DNA of 64,000 nucleotides. Origin: JBBSHE01 sp038253325. Lineage in GTDB: Bacteria; Actinomycetota; Actinomycetes; Propionibacteriales; Nocardioidaceae. The DNA lies in assembly GCA_038253325.1 (NCBI GenBank), contig JBBSHE010000010.1, forward strand, positions 1 through 64,000, given 5' to 3'. Position numbers and translations under genes: made by a program. This document shows positions 17,941 to 27,232 of the stretch, piece after piece (the first letter of the stretch is position 1; each line of letters starts with the position of its first letter). The notes under the pieces were generated by a model. That model ran no database searches and was not told the origin of the DNA. It saw only the letters and a list, made by a program, of their open reading frames with translations.

Positions 17941-17962
17941 CACATGGAGCTCGACGCCGCGC

Positions 17963-19645
17963 TCAAGGGCCGAGGACGGCCCCGTCGCTGGCCGAACCGA
18001 CGAGCATCGCGTATCGGGCGAACACCCCGCTCGGATAGCGAGGAGGACGCGGCTCCCAGTCGCGAAGCCGCTCCGCGAAGTCGACATCTGCTGCCTCGAT
18101 ACGCCTGGTGGGCACATCCATCGAGATGAGGTCGCCGTCGCGCAGGCCGGCCAGGGGGCCGCCGGCGGCGGCCTCCGGAGCGACGTGCCCGACCATGAAT
18201 CCGTTCGTCGCGCCGCTGAAGCGTCCGTCGGTGACCAGCGCTACCGAGTCGCCGAGACCCTTGCCGATAATCGCGCTCGTCACGGCAAGCATCTCGCGCA
18301 TGCCCGGACCGCCCCGTGGCCCCTCATAGCGGATCACGACGACGTCGCCCGGCCCGATCCGGCCACCGATGACGGCCTCGTATGCTTCCTCCTCGGAGTC
18401 GAAGATCCGCGCCGGACCGCGGTGGGACGTCATCGTGTGGGCGGTGATCTTCACCACCGAGCCCTCGGGGGCAAGGTTCCCGCGGAGCACGACCAGGCCG
18501 CCTTCCTCCCGCAGCGGCTCCGTGAGCGATACCACGACGTCCTGCCCGGGCGTTTCGTTCACGTCGCCGACCTCCTCCTCGAGCGAGCGGCCGGTCACCG
18601 TCAACGCGGAGCCGTCGACGAAACCACCCTCGAGCAGACGGCGGAGCAGGACGCCGATCCCGCCCGCCTTGTGCAGGTCTGCCGCGGTGTAGCGACCGCC
18701 GGGCAGAAGGTCACAGAGCAGCGGCGTTCGTCTGCTGACCCGGTCGATGTCGGCCAGCGAGAAGTCGACACGGGCCTCGCGGGCAAGGGCCAACAGGTGC
18801 AGCGCCCCGTTCGTGGATCCACCGCTCGCCGCAACCGCTGCGGTCGCGTTCTCGAAGGCGGCACGCGTGAGGATTCGGCTCGGCCGAAGGTCGTGGTCCA
18901 GCGCGTTCATGGCCAGGGACCCCGCGCGCTCGGCGGCGGCCGGCTTCGACTCGTCGACCGCCGGAATCGAGTTGAGGCCGATCGGCGACAGGCCGATGGC
19001 TTCCATGCACATCGACATCGTGTTGGCGGTGAACTGGCCACCACAGCATCCGGCACCGGGGCAGGCCACCTGCTCCATCTCGTCGAGATCGTCCTCGCTC
19101 ATCTTCCCGGCCGCCACCGCTCCGATCGCCTCGAACACCTCGCCCATCGCGAGGTCCCGGCCCCGAAAGCGGCCAGGCAGAATCGAGCCGCTGTAGAGGA
19201 TGACGGCCGGCCGGTCGAGGCGGGCGAGCGCCATCGCGGCGGCCGGGACGGTCTTGTCGCAGCCGACGATGCAGGCCAACGCGTCGAAGTAGTGCCCGTG
19301 CGCCACCAGCTCGATCGAGTCGGCGATCACCTCCCGGCTGACGAGCGACGCCTTCATGCCCTGGGTGCCCATCGTCACGCCGTCGGCGATCGCGATGGTG
19401 TTGAACTCCATCGGTGTTCCGCCCGCCGCGCGCACTCCTGCCTTCACGCGGGTCGCCATCTCGCGGTGGGTGAGGTTGCACGGCATCGTCTCGATCCAGG
19501 CGTGGGACACACCGACGATCGGCCGACGCAGGTCCTCAGGTGAGAAGCCCGTTCCGTACAGATAGGCGCGGGCCGCGGCACGGCTGCGGCCTTCGTACAG
19601 CGTGCGGCTGAGCAGCGGCCGATCGGTTGTCTGAGTGGTCGTCAC
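17963..19645 (-). CDS. IlvD/Edd family dehydratase (dihydroxy-acid or sugar-acid dehydratase)
   Basis: A 560-residue dehydratase with the three iron-sulfur cysteine regions of the family: Cys56 in MPCN, Cys129 in CIVGCDKT and the CPGAGCCGGQFTANTM segment at about 195-210. It dehydrates 2,3-dihydroxy acids to 2-keto acids using an Fe-S cluster and Mg2+. The GTG start is preceded by AAAGGA. Length fits both IlvD and pentonate/hexonate dehydratases. There are no ilvB, ilvN or ilvC genes nearby; instead it follows an SDR and an aminotransferase and lies close to a rhamnosidase and a lactonase. A catabolic sugar-acid dehydratase is therefore at least as likely as a branched-chain amino-acid enzyme. 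Confidence 0.88.
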   Translation of the reverse strand: MTTTQTTDRPLLSRTLYEGRSRAAARAYLYGTGFSPEDLRRPIVGVSHAWIETMPCNLTHREMATRVKAGVRAAGGTPMEFNTIAIADGVTMGTQGMKASLVSREVIADSIELVAHGHYFDALACIVGCDKTVPAAAMALARLDRPAVILYSGSILPGRFRGRDLAMGEVFEAIGAVAAGKMSEDDLDEMEQVACPGAGCCGGQFTANTMSMCMEAIGLSPIGLNSIPAVDESKPAAAERAGSLAMNALDHDLRPSRILTRAAFENATAAVAASGGSTNGALHLLALAREARVDFSLADIDRVSRRTPLLCDLLPGGRYTAADLHKAGGIGVLLRRLLEGGFVDGSALTVTGRSLEEEVGDVNETPGQDVVVSLTEPLREEGGLVVLRGNLAPEGSVVKITAHTMTSHRGPARIFDSEEEAYEAVIGGRIGPGDVVVIRYEGPRGGPGMREMLAVTSAIIGKGLGDSVALVTDGRFSGATNGFMVGHVAPEAAAGGPLAGLRDGDLISMDVPTRRIEAADVDFAERLRDWEPRPPRYPSGVFARYAMLVGSASDGAVLGP

Positions 19646-19658
19646 AGGAGCAGTCCTT

Positions 19659-20429
19659 TCAGTAGATCCGGGCGAGCAGGCCGCCGTCCACGACGACGTC
19701 GATACCGCTGAGGTAGCTGGCTTCGTCGGAGGCGAGGAACAGTGCGACGTTCGCCACGTCGAGCGGCGCGGCGAAGCGGCGCAACGGGTAACGATCGACG
19801 ATCTCCTGCCGCGCCGCGACCGGGTCAGGTTGGTGTGCGAAGAACTCCCGGCCCATCTCGGTGTCGACGTCGCCCGGACAGATCGTGTTGCAGCGGATGT
19901 TCTCGGGACCGTGAGCCGTCGCGACCGACCGGCACAACGCGCGCAGTCCTCCCTTCATCGCTCCGTAAGCGGCCATGTCCGGGTCGCCCACGATGCCGAG
20001 CAGGGAAGCAGTGATGATGACCGAGCCGCCACCTCGTTCTCGCAGTCGAGGCAGTGAGTGTTCGATGCCGAGCGCCACACCTCGGAGGTTCGTCTCGTAC
20101 AGCCGGCGCCACGCGTCATCGCTCGTCTCGTCGAGACGCCCCATGATCTGGACCGCGGCGTTCGCATGCAGGATGTCGAGACCGCCGAATCGAGCGACCG
20201 TCTCCTCGACCATCTGGCGGTTTCCGGCTGCGCTCGAGACGTCCTGCGACACCGCCAGCGCCTGGCCGCCGTTCTGCTCGATCGCACAGGCGATTTTCGC
20301 CGCGGCCTCCCCGCGTACGTCTACGCAGGCGACGGCGGCACCCTCCTCGGCGAATCGGATCGCGCTCGCCTCGCCGATCCCACGGCCGGCGCCGGTGACG
20401 ATCGCGACCTTGCCGGCCAGCCGCAGCAT
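19659..20429 (-). CDS. SDR family NAD(P)-dependent oxidoreductase
   Basis: A classical short-chain dehydrogenase of 256 residues with cofactor motif TGAGRGIGEASA near the N-terminus, the active-site Ser in SVIITASLLG, YGAMKGG (Tyr and Lys of YxxxK) and the usual PLRRFAAPLDVANVALFLASD and SGIDVVVDGG C-terminal signatures. Start codons GTG and ATG are adjacent (20432, 20429); the ATG overlaps the aminotransferase stop as TGATG. It sits between an aminotransferase and an IlvD/Edd dehydratase in one operon, so it could oxidise a sugar or hydroxy acid feeding the dehydratase. Confidence 0.93.
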   Translation of the reverse strand: MLRLAGKVAIVTGAGRGIGEASAIRFAEEGAAVACVDVRGEAAAKIACAIEQNGGQALAVSQDVSSAAGNRQMVEETVARFGGLDILHANAAVQIMGRLDETSDDAWRRLYETNLRGVALGIEHSLPRLRERGGGSVIITASLLGIVGDPDMAAYGAMKGGLRALCRSVATAHGPENIRCNTICPGDVDTEMGREFFAHQPDPVAARQEIVDRYPLRRFAAPLDVANVALFLASDEASYLSGIDVVVDGGLLARIY

Positions 20430-21712
20430 CACGCGAGCACTGCCTTCGCCATCGTGGCGCTCGCGCGCCGTACCGCCTGACGTGTCCGCTCGAGCTCGTC
20501 GGGGCCGTGAGCCGTGGACACGTACAGGAGACCGCGTGGGATGACGTGCACGCCCTCGTCGAGAAGGGCCTTCGCCAAGGCGCGGTACGCCTGGCCGTCG
20601 GCGCGCAGCGTGTCATCGTACGTCTCCACCGGGCTGCTCGCCCAGAACGCGTACGCCGCGGCGCCCAGCTGGTTGACGGCCAGCGGCAGGTCGTGCTCGG
20701 CGGCCTCCTCGCGCAGCATCCCGGCGAAAGCAGTGCCCGTCTCGTCGAGCTTCGGGTAGATCTCGTCGGCACGGCGCTCGAGCTCTTCGACCGCGGCAAG
20801 TGCGGCACTCGCACACACCGGGTTCGCGTTCATGGTCCCGATGTGCGCGACTCGTCCGGACGCGACCTCCGCCATCACCTCGGCGCTTCCGCAGACGGCA
20901 CTGATCGGGAAGCCGGAACCCAGTGCCTTGCCCAGGATCGTCAGGTCAGGAAGTACGCCGTAACGCTGCTGGGCTCCGCCGAGGGCTAGTCGGAAACCCG
21001 TGATGACCTCGTCGAAGATGAGCACGGTGCCGTTGCGACGCGTCAGGTCACGCACTGCCTTCAGGTAGCCCGGGGCGGGAAGAAGGCAGCCACCGTTCAC
21101 GGCCACCGGCTCCATGATGACCGCTGCGATGGTGGCGTCGAGGACACGTTCGAGAGCTCCGATGTCGTTCCACGCACAGACGACGACCGACGATGACGCG
21201 AGCGGATCCTGTCCCCCGGTTGCCGGCGAGGCGTCGGAGAGGCCGGGGACGCCGACCGCGACCGGATCGAGCCAGCCGTGGAAGTGGCCGAGGAACTTCA
21301 CGACGCGGTTCCGGCCGGTGGCCGCGCGCGCGATCCGGAGCGCGGCATGGACCGCCTCGCTCCCGCTGCACGAGAATACGCACAACTCGGCGGACGGGAC
21401 GGTCCGGCAAACGGCCTCGGCCAGCTCGGCCTCCAGGGTGTGGCAGCCTCCGTATCCCAGCCCGGTCCCGAGCTGGCGCCGGACAGCCGCCAGCACCGGC
21501 TGAGGCGAGTGCCCCAGCAGAAGTGGGCCGTAGGCAAGCGCGTAGTCGACGTACTCGTTGCCGTCGATGTCAGTCATCAGTGGCCCCTGCGCGCTGGCGA
21601 ACGTGATCGGGACCGGCTGTTGGCCCGCGCGAAACGCCGTCGCGACACCGCCGGCCAACGAGCGGGTGGCTCGCCGGTTCTGCATTCGAGAGCGAGCGTA
21701 ACGGTCGGTCAT
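20429..21712 (-). CDS. class III aminotransferase (glutamate-1-semialdehyde aminomutase-like)
   Basis: A 427-residue PLP-dependent fold-type I enzyme. It shows DIDGNEYVDYALAYGPLLLGH near residues 48-68, the PLP phosphate/ring site SGSEAVHAALRIARA, FDEVITGFR (Asp of the PLP nitrogen) and the Schiff-base lysine in LGKALGSGFP. It is closest in pattern to glutamate-1-semialdehyde 2,1-aminomutase-like proteins, but there are no haem genes nearby; such paralogues often act as amine or amino-acid aminotransferases in catabolic clusters. It is the first gene of the aminotransferase/SDR/dehydratase operon, divergent from a GntR regulator that probably controls it. Confidence 0.9.
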   Translation of the reverse strand: MTDRYARSRMQNRRATRSLAGGVATAFRAGQQPVPITFASAQGPLMTDIDGNEYVDYALAYGPLLLGHSPQPVLAAVRRQLGTGLGYGGCHTLEAELAEAVCRTVPSAELCVFSCSGSEAVHAALRIARAATGRNRVVKFLGHFHGWLDPVAVGVPGLSDASPATGGQDPLASSSVVVCAWNDIGALERVLDATIAAVIMEPVAVNGGCLLPAPGYLKAVRDLTRRNGTVLIFDEVITGFRLALGGAQQRYGVLPDLTILGKALGSGFPISAVCGSAEVMAEVASGRVAHIGTMNANPVCASAALAAVEELERRADEIYPKLDETGTAFAGMLREEAAEHDLPLAVNQLGAAAYAFWASSPVETYDDTLRADGQAYRALAKALLDEGVHVIPRGLLYVSTAHGPDELERTRQAVRRASATMAKAVLA

Positions 21713-21771
21713 CTGGGGCTTCCCGTCATCGTTGATCGGTTGGACGACCCCACGCTAGCCGCGTTGGGGGG

Positions 21772-21784
21772 ATTGTGGAACAAT
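21772..21784. promoter_or_regulatory. perfect 13-bp palindrome, candidate GntR operator
   Basis: ATTGTGGAACAAT (ATTGT-gga-ACAAT) lies in the 105-bp gap between the divergent aminotransferase and GntR-family genes. GntR regulators of the FCD subgroup commonly bind short TTGT/ACAA-type palindromes, so this is a good candidate site for control of both genes. Only one copy is seen; none is apparent upstream of the ABC importer operon. Confidence 0.45.
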
Positions 21785-21817
21785 GCATCAGACATTGACG
21801 GAGGAAGGCCTCGAGCG

Positions 21818-22537
21818 ATGTTCAACGACGCACCGGTGGCTCAGTTGCACCGGGTTTCGACTGTCGAGGCAGTCGCCAACGCCGTTCGGGCACTCATCCT
21901 CGACGGAGACCTCGCTCCCGGGACGCAACTTCGAGAGGTCGAGTTGGCGCGCCACTATGGAGTTGCGCGCCACGGCGTTCGGCTGTCTCTCCACAAGCTC
22001 GTCCAGGAGGGACTGCTTCGCCATCACGCGAACCGAGGCCTCTTCGTGCCCCAGCTGACGGAAGAGGACGTGGCCGATCTGCACACTCTGCGGTGTGCGG
22101 TCGAGTCAGAGGCGGTGGCCCGGCTGGCCCGGCAAGGCCAGCCGCTGGACGGGGTCCACCGAGCCTTCGCGACGCTCGAGCAGATCGCCCCGGAAGCGCC
22201 GTGGCGGGACCTGATCATGGCCGATCTGGGGATCCACCGCGCCGTCGTCGACGCCGTCGGCAGTCCTCGTCTGACTCGCGTGCACGCCTCATTGATCGGC
22301 GAACTTCGCCTTGGACTAGCCGCCCTGGCAGAGAAGAGCGAGAAGCGGCGGACGATCGTCGCCGAGCACCGAGTGCTGATCGACGCAGTCGCAGGAGGCT
22401 GTGCTAAGCAGGCGACCGCCCTGCTGCGAGCTCACCTGGCGCAAGCAGCGCTCGATCTGGCTCAAGCGGTTGCGGTCTCGAAGGACGTCTTGACACACCA
22501 AGGCCCGACTGCGAGCCTGCTCGTGGCAGAATCATGA
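21818..22537 (+). CDS. GntR family transcriptional regulator (FCD subfamily)
   Basis: A 239-residue regulator with an N-terminal winged helix (about 12-75; LRHYGVARHG-type recognition region, here ARHYGVARHGVRLSL) and a C-terminal all-helical FCD effector domain with the metal-site pattern DLGIHRAVVDA, EHRVLIDA and the C-terminal RAHL. A GGAGGA ribosome binding site at 21800-21805 selects the ATG at 21818; the longer open frame upstream is antisense to the aminotransferase gene. It is likely to respond to an organic-acid effector of the adjoining pathway and to bind the palindrome at 21772-21784. The importer genes follow on the same strand after 93 nt. Confidence 0.93.
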   Translation: MFNDAPVAQLHRVSTVEAVANAVRALILDGDLAPGTQLREVELARHYGVARHGVRLSLHKLVQEGLLRHHANRGLFVPQLTEEDVADLHTLRCAVESEAVARLARQGQPLDGVHRAFATLEQIAPEAPWRDLIMADLGIHRAVVDAVGSPRLTRVHASLIGELRLGLAALAEKSEKRRTIVAEHRVLIDAVAGGCAKQATALLRAHLAQAALDLAQAVAVSKDVLTHQGPTASLLVAES

Positions 22538-22630
22538 TCTGTCTTGCAGAAGGGTCCGGAGGTCTTGCTGACCCCTGAACTCAGCATGCGTCCGCTGTCG
22601 GCGGGCTCGGCCCGAGAGGAGTGTTGACCT

Positions 22631-24226
22631 ATGACGTCGCAGCTGACCCGTCGCCAGTTCGTCGTTGGAGCCGGGAGTGCGAGTCTGCTCGTCGCCGCCG
22701 GCTGCTCGTCCTCGGAGACTTCGTCCAAGAAACCCCGCTCAACGAGCCCGACCGGTGCGCCCAAACGTGGCGGGACGCTGATCATCGCTCAGCCGAGCGA
22801 CATCCCCGAGCTGGATCCTGCTAACCAGAGCGACTTCGGGCAGTTGCAGATGTATCAGGCCCCGATGCGTCGAAAGGCGGCGTTCGGGCAGCACGAGATG
22901 GACCTCGCCACGGATGTCAAGGTCTCCCCGGACGGCCTCGAGTACACCTTGTCGTTTCGGCCGGGCATCACATTCCATGACGGATCGGCCTTCGACGCGA
23001 AGGCGTGGGTCGGCTCGATGCAACGCCAAGCGTTCAAGGACAACCCGTACCACCAGGGACCCTTCGGCCACTACGTCTCGTTGACCGGCGGCTTTCCCGG
23101 CAAGGTGAAGTCCATCGAGACGATCGGTCCCATGACGGCACGAGTGACGATGAACGAGCCGATCGCCGACCTTGAGTACGCCTTCGCCGACATCGAGTTC
23201 GCGGCTGCGATCAACCCGGCGGTGCTCAAGCGGGATCCGCGCCATTGGGGTCAACAGCCGACCGGCGCCGGCACCGGGCCATTCAAGTTCACCGAGCGGG
23301 TTCCCAACGATCACGTCACGCTCGAGCGGTACGACGGATACTGGCGCAACGGCCTGCCGTACCTCGACCGGGTCATCTTGACCGTGATGCCCGACTCCGG
23401 TGCCCGGGTGCTGGCGCTCAAGTCGGGCAGCATTCAGATGATGAATGTCGTCGGACCCGAGATCGACCAGCTCAAGGGTGACGAGAACGTCACGCTGCAC
23501 TCGTTCCCGCCCTATTTCGCCAACTATCTCTCGTTCAACAACGCCGACCCGATCGTCGGCAAGCCACAGGTCCGTGAGGCGATCAGCCGCGCGATCAATC
23601 GCCCGTCACTCGCTGGGCAGTTCCCGTTCGCCAAGGAATACAAGGTCTTCGGGAGCCTTCCAGGCCTTCCGAGCTACCGCAGCGACCTGCCGTGGTACCC
23701 GTACGACCCGAGCGCCGCCAAGAAGCTTCTCGATGCGGCGGGCTATCCAGGCGGCATCGACGTCACGTTGACATTTGCGACCGGTATACCGCTCGGCGCC
23801 GATCCCCAGCTGATGACCCAGGCGCTGCAGGGCCAGCTCGCCGAGTCGAACATCCGGGTCAAGCTCAACCAGATCGATCCGGCCACGCTCTACCAGTCCT
23901 CGTTCGGCCCTCCCGGTCGCAAGCAGTACCCGTACCAGATGGTCTACAGCCTGTTCGGCAGCGACGGTGACGAGTTCGGGGTGCTGCAATCGTGGACGTC
24001 GGCCTCGAACTACGCCGGCTACCACCCGAAATACCTCACGGAATTCGAGAAGGCGGCGAACCAGCCGAGTGCACAGGCGCGGGTCAAGGTCTACAAGGAC
24101 CTCCAGCAGATCCTCTACGACGACGTCGCGTTCGTCCCGCTCGTGTACACGTCGGTCGTCCAGGCGACGAGGTCGAACGTGCAGAACCTGGTGCCGTATT
24201 ACCTCGAGACCACCTGGCTCAGCTGA
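22631..24226 (+). CDS. ABC transporter substrate-binding lipoprotein (SBP_bac_5, peptide/nickel type)
   Basis: A 531-residue extracytoplasmic binding protein. The N-terminus has a twin-arginine motif (TRRQFVVG, residues 6-13), a hydrophobic stretch and a lipobox ending at Cys25 (LVAAGC), so it is probably Tat-exported and lipid-anchored. The mature part has typical family-5 features (WVGSMQ..., GTGPFKFTE, YDGYWRNGLPYLDRV, SRAINRPSLA). A GAGGAG ribosome binding site precedes the ATG. It is the first gene of a complete dppABCDF-type importer. Binding proteins of this family take peptides, but also oligosaccharides, opines and glycosides, so the ligand must be tested. Confidence 0.93.
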   Translation: MTSQLTRRQFVVGAGSASLLVAAGCSSSETSSKKPRSTSPTGAPKRGGTLIIAQPSDIPELDPANQSDFGQLQMYQAPMRRKAAFGQHEMDLATDVKVSPDGLEYTLSFRPGITFHDGSAFDAKAWVGSMQRQAFKDNPYHQGPFGHYVSLTGGFPGKVKSIETIGPMTARVTMNEPIADLEYAFADIEFAAAINPAVLKRDPRHWGQQPTGAGTGPFKFTERVPNDHVTLERYDGYWRNGLPYLDRVILTVMPDSGARVLALKSGSIQMMNVVGPEIDQLKGDENVTLHSFPPYFANYLSFNNADPIVGKPQVREAISRAINRPSLAGQFPFAKEYKVFGSLPGLPSYRSDLPWYPYDPSAAKKLLDAAGYPGGIDVTLTFATGIPLGADPQLMTQALQGQLAESNIRVKLNQIDPATLYQSSFGPPGRKQYPYQMVYSLFGSDGDEFGVLQSWTSASNYAGYHPKYLTEFEKAANQPSAQARVKVYKDLQQILYDDVAFVPLVYTSVVQATRSNVQNLVPYYLETTWLS

Positions 24227-24265
24227 CAGAGCAGGGCCTGATCGGCTGCGGAGAGGCTCGACACG

Positions 24266-25288
24266 ATGATCCGTTTCGGCGTCGGTCGCTTTTTCAGCGG
24301 CCTGGTAACCGCCTGGGGAGTCGTGACGGTCACCTTCTTCATTGTGCGGCTGGTGCCTGGAGATCCCGCATCGGCGATGGCACCTCCCACCGCCACCCCG
24401 GCGCAGGTCGACCAGATCAGGAACTACCTCGGGCTCGGCGACCCGCTCTGGGTGCAGTACGGGACGTTCCTGAACCACCTCGTCCACCTCGACCTGGGCA
24501 CGTCGATCCGAACCAACCAGCCGGTCCTCTCCGACCTCGTCGACCGCTTTCCCGCGACCATCGAGCTGGCGGTCGCGGCGATGCTGCTCGAGATCCTGAT
24601 CGCGATCCCCATCGGCACGATCGCGGCTGTCAAGCGCAACCGGCCCTTTGACCACGTCGCTCGGCTCGGGTCGCTCATCGGCGTCGGCATCCCGGTCTTC
24701 TGGATGGCGCTGATGGCCCTGTGGCTGTTCGCGTACAAGCTGAAGGTCCTGCCACTCGGGGGACAGTTGGACATCGGCACCACCGTCGACCGGCACACGG
24801 GGCTCGTGGTCGTGGACGCGCTGATCGACGGGCGCCTCGATGTCGCGGGCAGCGCGTTGCAGCACCTGCTCCTTCCGGCTGTCATCCTGGCCATCCCCTC
24901 GATGGCCTTCTGGACCCGGCTGATGCGTGGCAGCATGCTCGAGGTCCTCGGTACCGACCACGTCCGTACGGCGCGGGCGAAGGGGCTGACCAGCCGCCGG
25001 GTCGTTGTCAGACATGGCGTCCGGAATGCGCTCAACCCCGTGATCACCTCGCTTGGACTCGATCTGGTCGCTCTGCTGTCCGGCGTCATCTTCATCGAGA
25101 ACGTCTTCGCCTGGCCCGGCGTCGGCAACTACATCTTCAGTTCGATCCAGACGCGCGACTACCCCGTCGTGCAAGGATCGGTCATCCTCATCACGTTGCT
25201 GTACGTCACGGTCAATACGATCGTCGACGTGATCCAGGCCGTTCTCGATCCGCGCATCCGTCCCGGACTGCAGGGACAGCCCGCATGA
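24266..25288 (+). CDS. ABC transporter permease (DppB/OppB-like)
   Basis: A 340-residue inner-membrane permease with about six transmembrane segments, an N-terminal FFIVRLVPGDPA motif typical of DppB/OppB, and the EAA-type cytoplasmic loop near residues 230-255 (DHVRTARAKGLTSRRVVVRHGVRNALNP) that docks to the ATPases. GAGAGG lies before the ATG. It forms the membrane channel with the next permease. Confidence 0.95.
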   Translation: MIRFGVGRFFSGLVTAWGVVTVTFFIVRLVPGDPASAMAPPTATPAQVDQIRNYLGLGDPLWVQYGTFLNHLVHLDLGTSIRTNQPVLSDLVDRFPATIELAVAAMLLEILIAIPIGTIAAVKRNRPFDHVARLGSLIGVGIPVFWMALMALWLFAYKLKVLPLGGQLDIGTTVDRHTGLVVVDALIDGRLDVAGSALQHLLLPAVILAIPSMAFWTRLMRGSMLEVLGTDHVRTARAKGLTSRRVVVRHGVRNALNPVITSLGLDLVALLSGVIFIENVFAWPGVGNYIFSSIQTRDYPVVQGSVILITLLYVTVNTIVDVIQAVLDPRIRPGLQGQPA

Positions 25289-25304
25289 CGACGGCGGTGC
25301 ACCA

Positions 25305-26216
25305 ATGAGCGTCGGTGAGCCGGTCCCCGTGGGGGACGGGCTCGCTCCGACGGAAAGGCTGCGCCGGGGCGGCCCGTTGGTCACAGAGCTGCGCTATGTG
25401 CTGCGCCACTCGCGAAGCGTCCAGATCGGCCTCGCCATCGTTGTTCTGCTGCTGCTCGCCGGCCTGTTGGCTCCGCTCTTGACCTCCTACGCCCCCGACA
25501 AGATCGACCTGTCGAACACCCTCAAGCCCCCGTCGCACTCGCATCTGCTCGGGACCGACGAGCTCGGGCGCGATGAATTCACCCGCATCCTCTACGCGGC
25601 GCGAGTCTCCATGGTCGTCGGTCTGGCCGCGGTAGCGATCTCGAACATCCTGGGTGTCGTGTTCGGGCTTGTCGCCGGTTACGCCGGGGGGTTCGTCGAC
25701 AACGTGATCATGCGCGCGATGGATGGCATCCTGGCCTTCCCGGCCCTGCTCCTCGCGTTGCTCGTCATCTCAGTGCTGGGGCCCGGCCTCTTCAAGATCC
25801 TCGTCGCGTTCGGAATCGCGTTCGCTCCGGCGAATGCCCGGCTGCTGCGCTCGATGGTGGTGTCCGTCCGCCAGAACGAGTACGTCCTGGCCGCGCAGGC
25901 GCTTGGCGCGTCACATACCAGGATCATGGTGCGTTACGTGTTGCCCAACGCCGTCTCCCCACTGATCGTCTCGGCGTCGTTGGGCATGGGATTCGTGATC
26001 ATCGGACTCGCCGGTCTGGGTTTTCTGGGGCTGGGAGCGCAGCCGCCGACCGCTGAATGGGGGGCCATGCTGAGCGGCAGCCAGGCGCGCTTCTTCACCG
26101 CGCCGTGGCTCCTGATCTCACCCGGGGGGATGATCTTGACGGCGGTCGTCGGCTACCTGCTGCTAGGCGACGGCCTGCGAGATGCGCTCGACCCGCGGCT
26201 GCGACAATCGAAATGA
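25305..26216 (+). CDS. ABC transporter permease (DppC/OppC-like)
   Basis: A 303-residue permease with an N-terminal cytoplasmic part, a first transmembrane helix near 45-67, the periplasmic HLLGTDELGRDEFTRILYAARVS motif split across the DppC signature, and the EAA loop (EYVLAAQALGASHTRIMVRYVLPNA). It is 16 nt after the dppB-type stop, and its own stop overlaps the next ATG (ATGA). It pairs with the upstream permease as the channel. Confidence 0.95.
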   Translation: MSVGEPVPVGDGLAPTERLRRGGPLVTELRYVLRHSRSVQIGLAIVVLLLLAGLLAPLLTSYAPDKIDLSNTLKPPSHSHLLGTDELGRDEFTRILYAARVSMVVGLAAVAISNILGVVFGLVAGYAGGFVDNVIMRAMDGILAFPALLLALLVISVLGPGLFKILVAFGIAFAPANARLLRSMVVSVRQNEYVLAAQALGASHTRIMVRYVLPNAVSPLIVSASLGMGFVIIGLAGLGFLGLGAQPPTAEWGAMLSGSQARFFTAPWLLISPGGMILTAVVGYLLLGDGLRDALDPRLRQSK

Positions 26217-27232
26217 CGGGGACGCAGACAGACACCGAGCTGCTCCGTCTCGAGAACCTCCGCACGTGGTTCCACACCCGGTCTGGGGTGGTGCGTGCCG
26301 TGGACGGTGTGGATCTCAGCGTCGCAGAAGGCCAGACGGTGTGCCTGGTTGGGGAGTCGGGCTGCGGAAAGAGCATCACCGCACTCTCGATCATGCGCCT
26401 GGTCGATCCGCCGGGCCGCATCGAGCCCGACAGCCGAATGTTCTTCCGAGGCCGAAACATGCTCAGCCTGTCCGGCGACGACTTCCGGCACGTCCGCGGC
26501 AGCGAGATCGCGATGATCTTTCAGGAGCCGATGAGCTCACTCAACCCGCTCTATCCCGTCGGCGCGCAGATCGCGGAGGCGATCAGCGCTCATCACGACG
26601 TGCGCCGTGGAAAGGCCATGACGCGGGCCATCGAATTGCTGGACATGGTGGGGATTCCGTCTCCGAGAAGCCGTGCCCGGGAGTACCCGCACCAGATGTC
26701 CGGTGGGATGCGTCAGCGCGTGATGATCGCGATGGCGCTCTCCAACGAGCCGAAGCTGCTGATCGCCGATGAGCCCACGACCGCTCTCGACGTCACGATC
26801 CAGGCGCAGATCCTCGATCTCCTCGAACAGCTACGGGATAGCTTGCAGATGGCCATGCTGTTGATCACGCACGACCTCGGTGTCGTCGCCGAGATGGCGG
26901 ACGACGTGAATGTCATGTACGCGGGCCGGATCGTCGAACATGGGCCCGTCACCGACATCTTCGCGCATCCCCAGCATCCGTACACGGAGGCACTGCTCCA
27001 CTCGATGCCCGTGCTCGGGATGACGCAGGACGAGCCGCTCGAGGTCATCCGGGGCATGGTGCCCAACCCACTGGCGTGGTCAGAGGGCTGCCGGTTCGCG
27101 CCACGTTGCGACCATGCCTTCGAGCGATGCAGCGAAGACCCGCCACTGATGCCTGCTGGGCGCCAGCAGTCGGCTTGCTGGCTGTGCGAGTCAGGTCCCC
27201 GGAGTTCGTCAGGTGTGGAGGTGACCGCGTGA
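26213..27232 (+). CDS. ABC transporter ATP-binding protein (DppD/OppD-like)
   Basis: A 339-residue ATPase with Walker A GESGCGKS near residue 46, the DppD-specific PMSSLNPLYPVG segment, the signature MSGGMRQR, Walker B LLIADEPTT and a C-terminal oligopeptide/dipeptide domain with cysteines (CRFAPRCDHAFERC) typical of the Fe-S-bearing tail of these subunits. The ATG overlaps the previous stop (ATGA); the longer frame from 26057 is out-of-frame permease sequence. Confidence 0.95.
   Translation: MTGTQTDTELLRLENLRTWFHTRSGVVRAVDGVDLSVAEGQTVCLVGESGCGKSITALSIMRLVDPPGRIEPDSRMFFRGRNMLSLSGDDFRHVRGSEIAMIFQEPMSSLNPLYPVGAQIAEAISAHHDVRRGKAMTRAIELLDMVGIPSPRSRAREYPHQMSGGMRQRVMIAMALSNEPKLLIADEPTTALDVTIQAQILDLLEQLRDSLQMAMLLITHDLGVVAEMADDVNVMYAGRIVEHGPVTDIFAHPQHPYTEALLHSMPVLGMTQDEPLEVIRGMVPNPLAWSEGCRFAPRCDHAFERCSEDPPLMPAGRQQSACWLCESGPRSSSGVEVTA

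Noticed and set aside
18185..19543. 452-residue plus-strand frame opposite the dehydratase
   Set aside because: Antisense shadow; histidine/arginine-rich and no start signal.
23606..25384. 592-residue minus-strand open frame opposite the importer genes
   Set aside because: It is antisense to a clear binding protein and permease, with charged low-complexity composition from high-GC codon bias.
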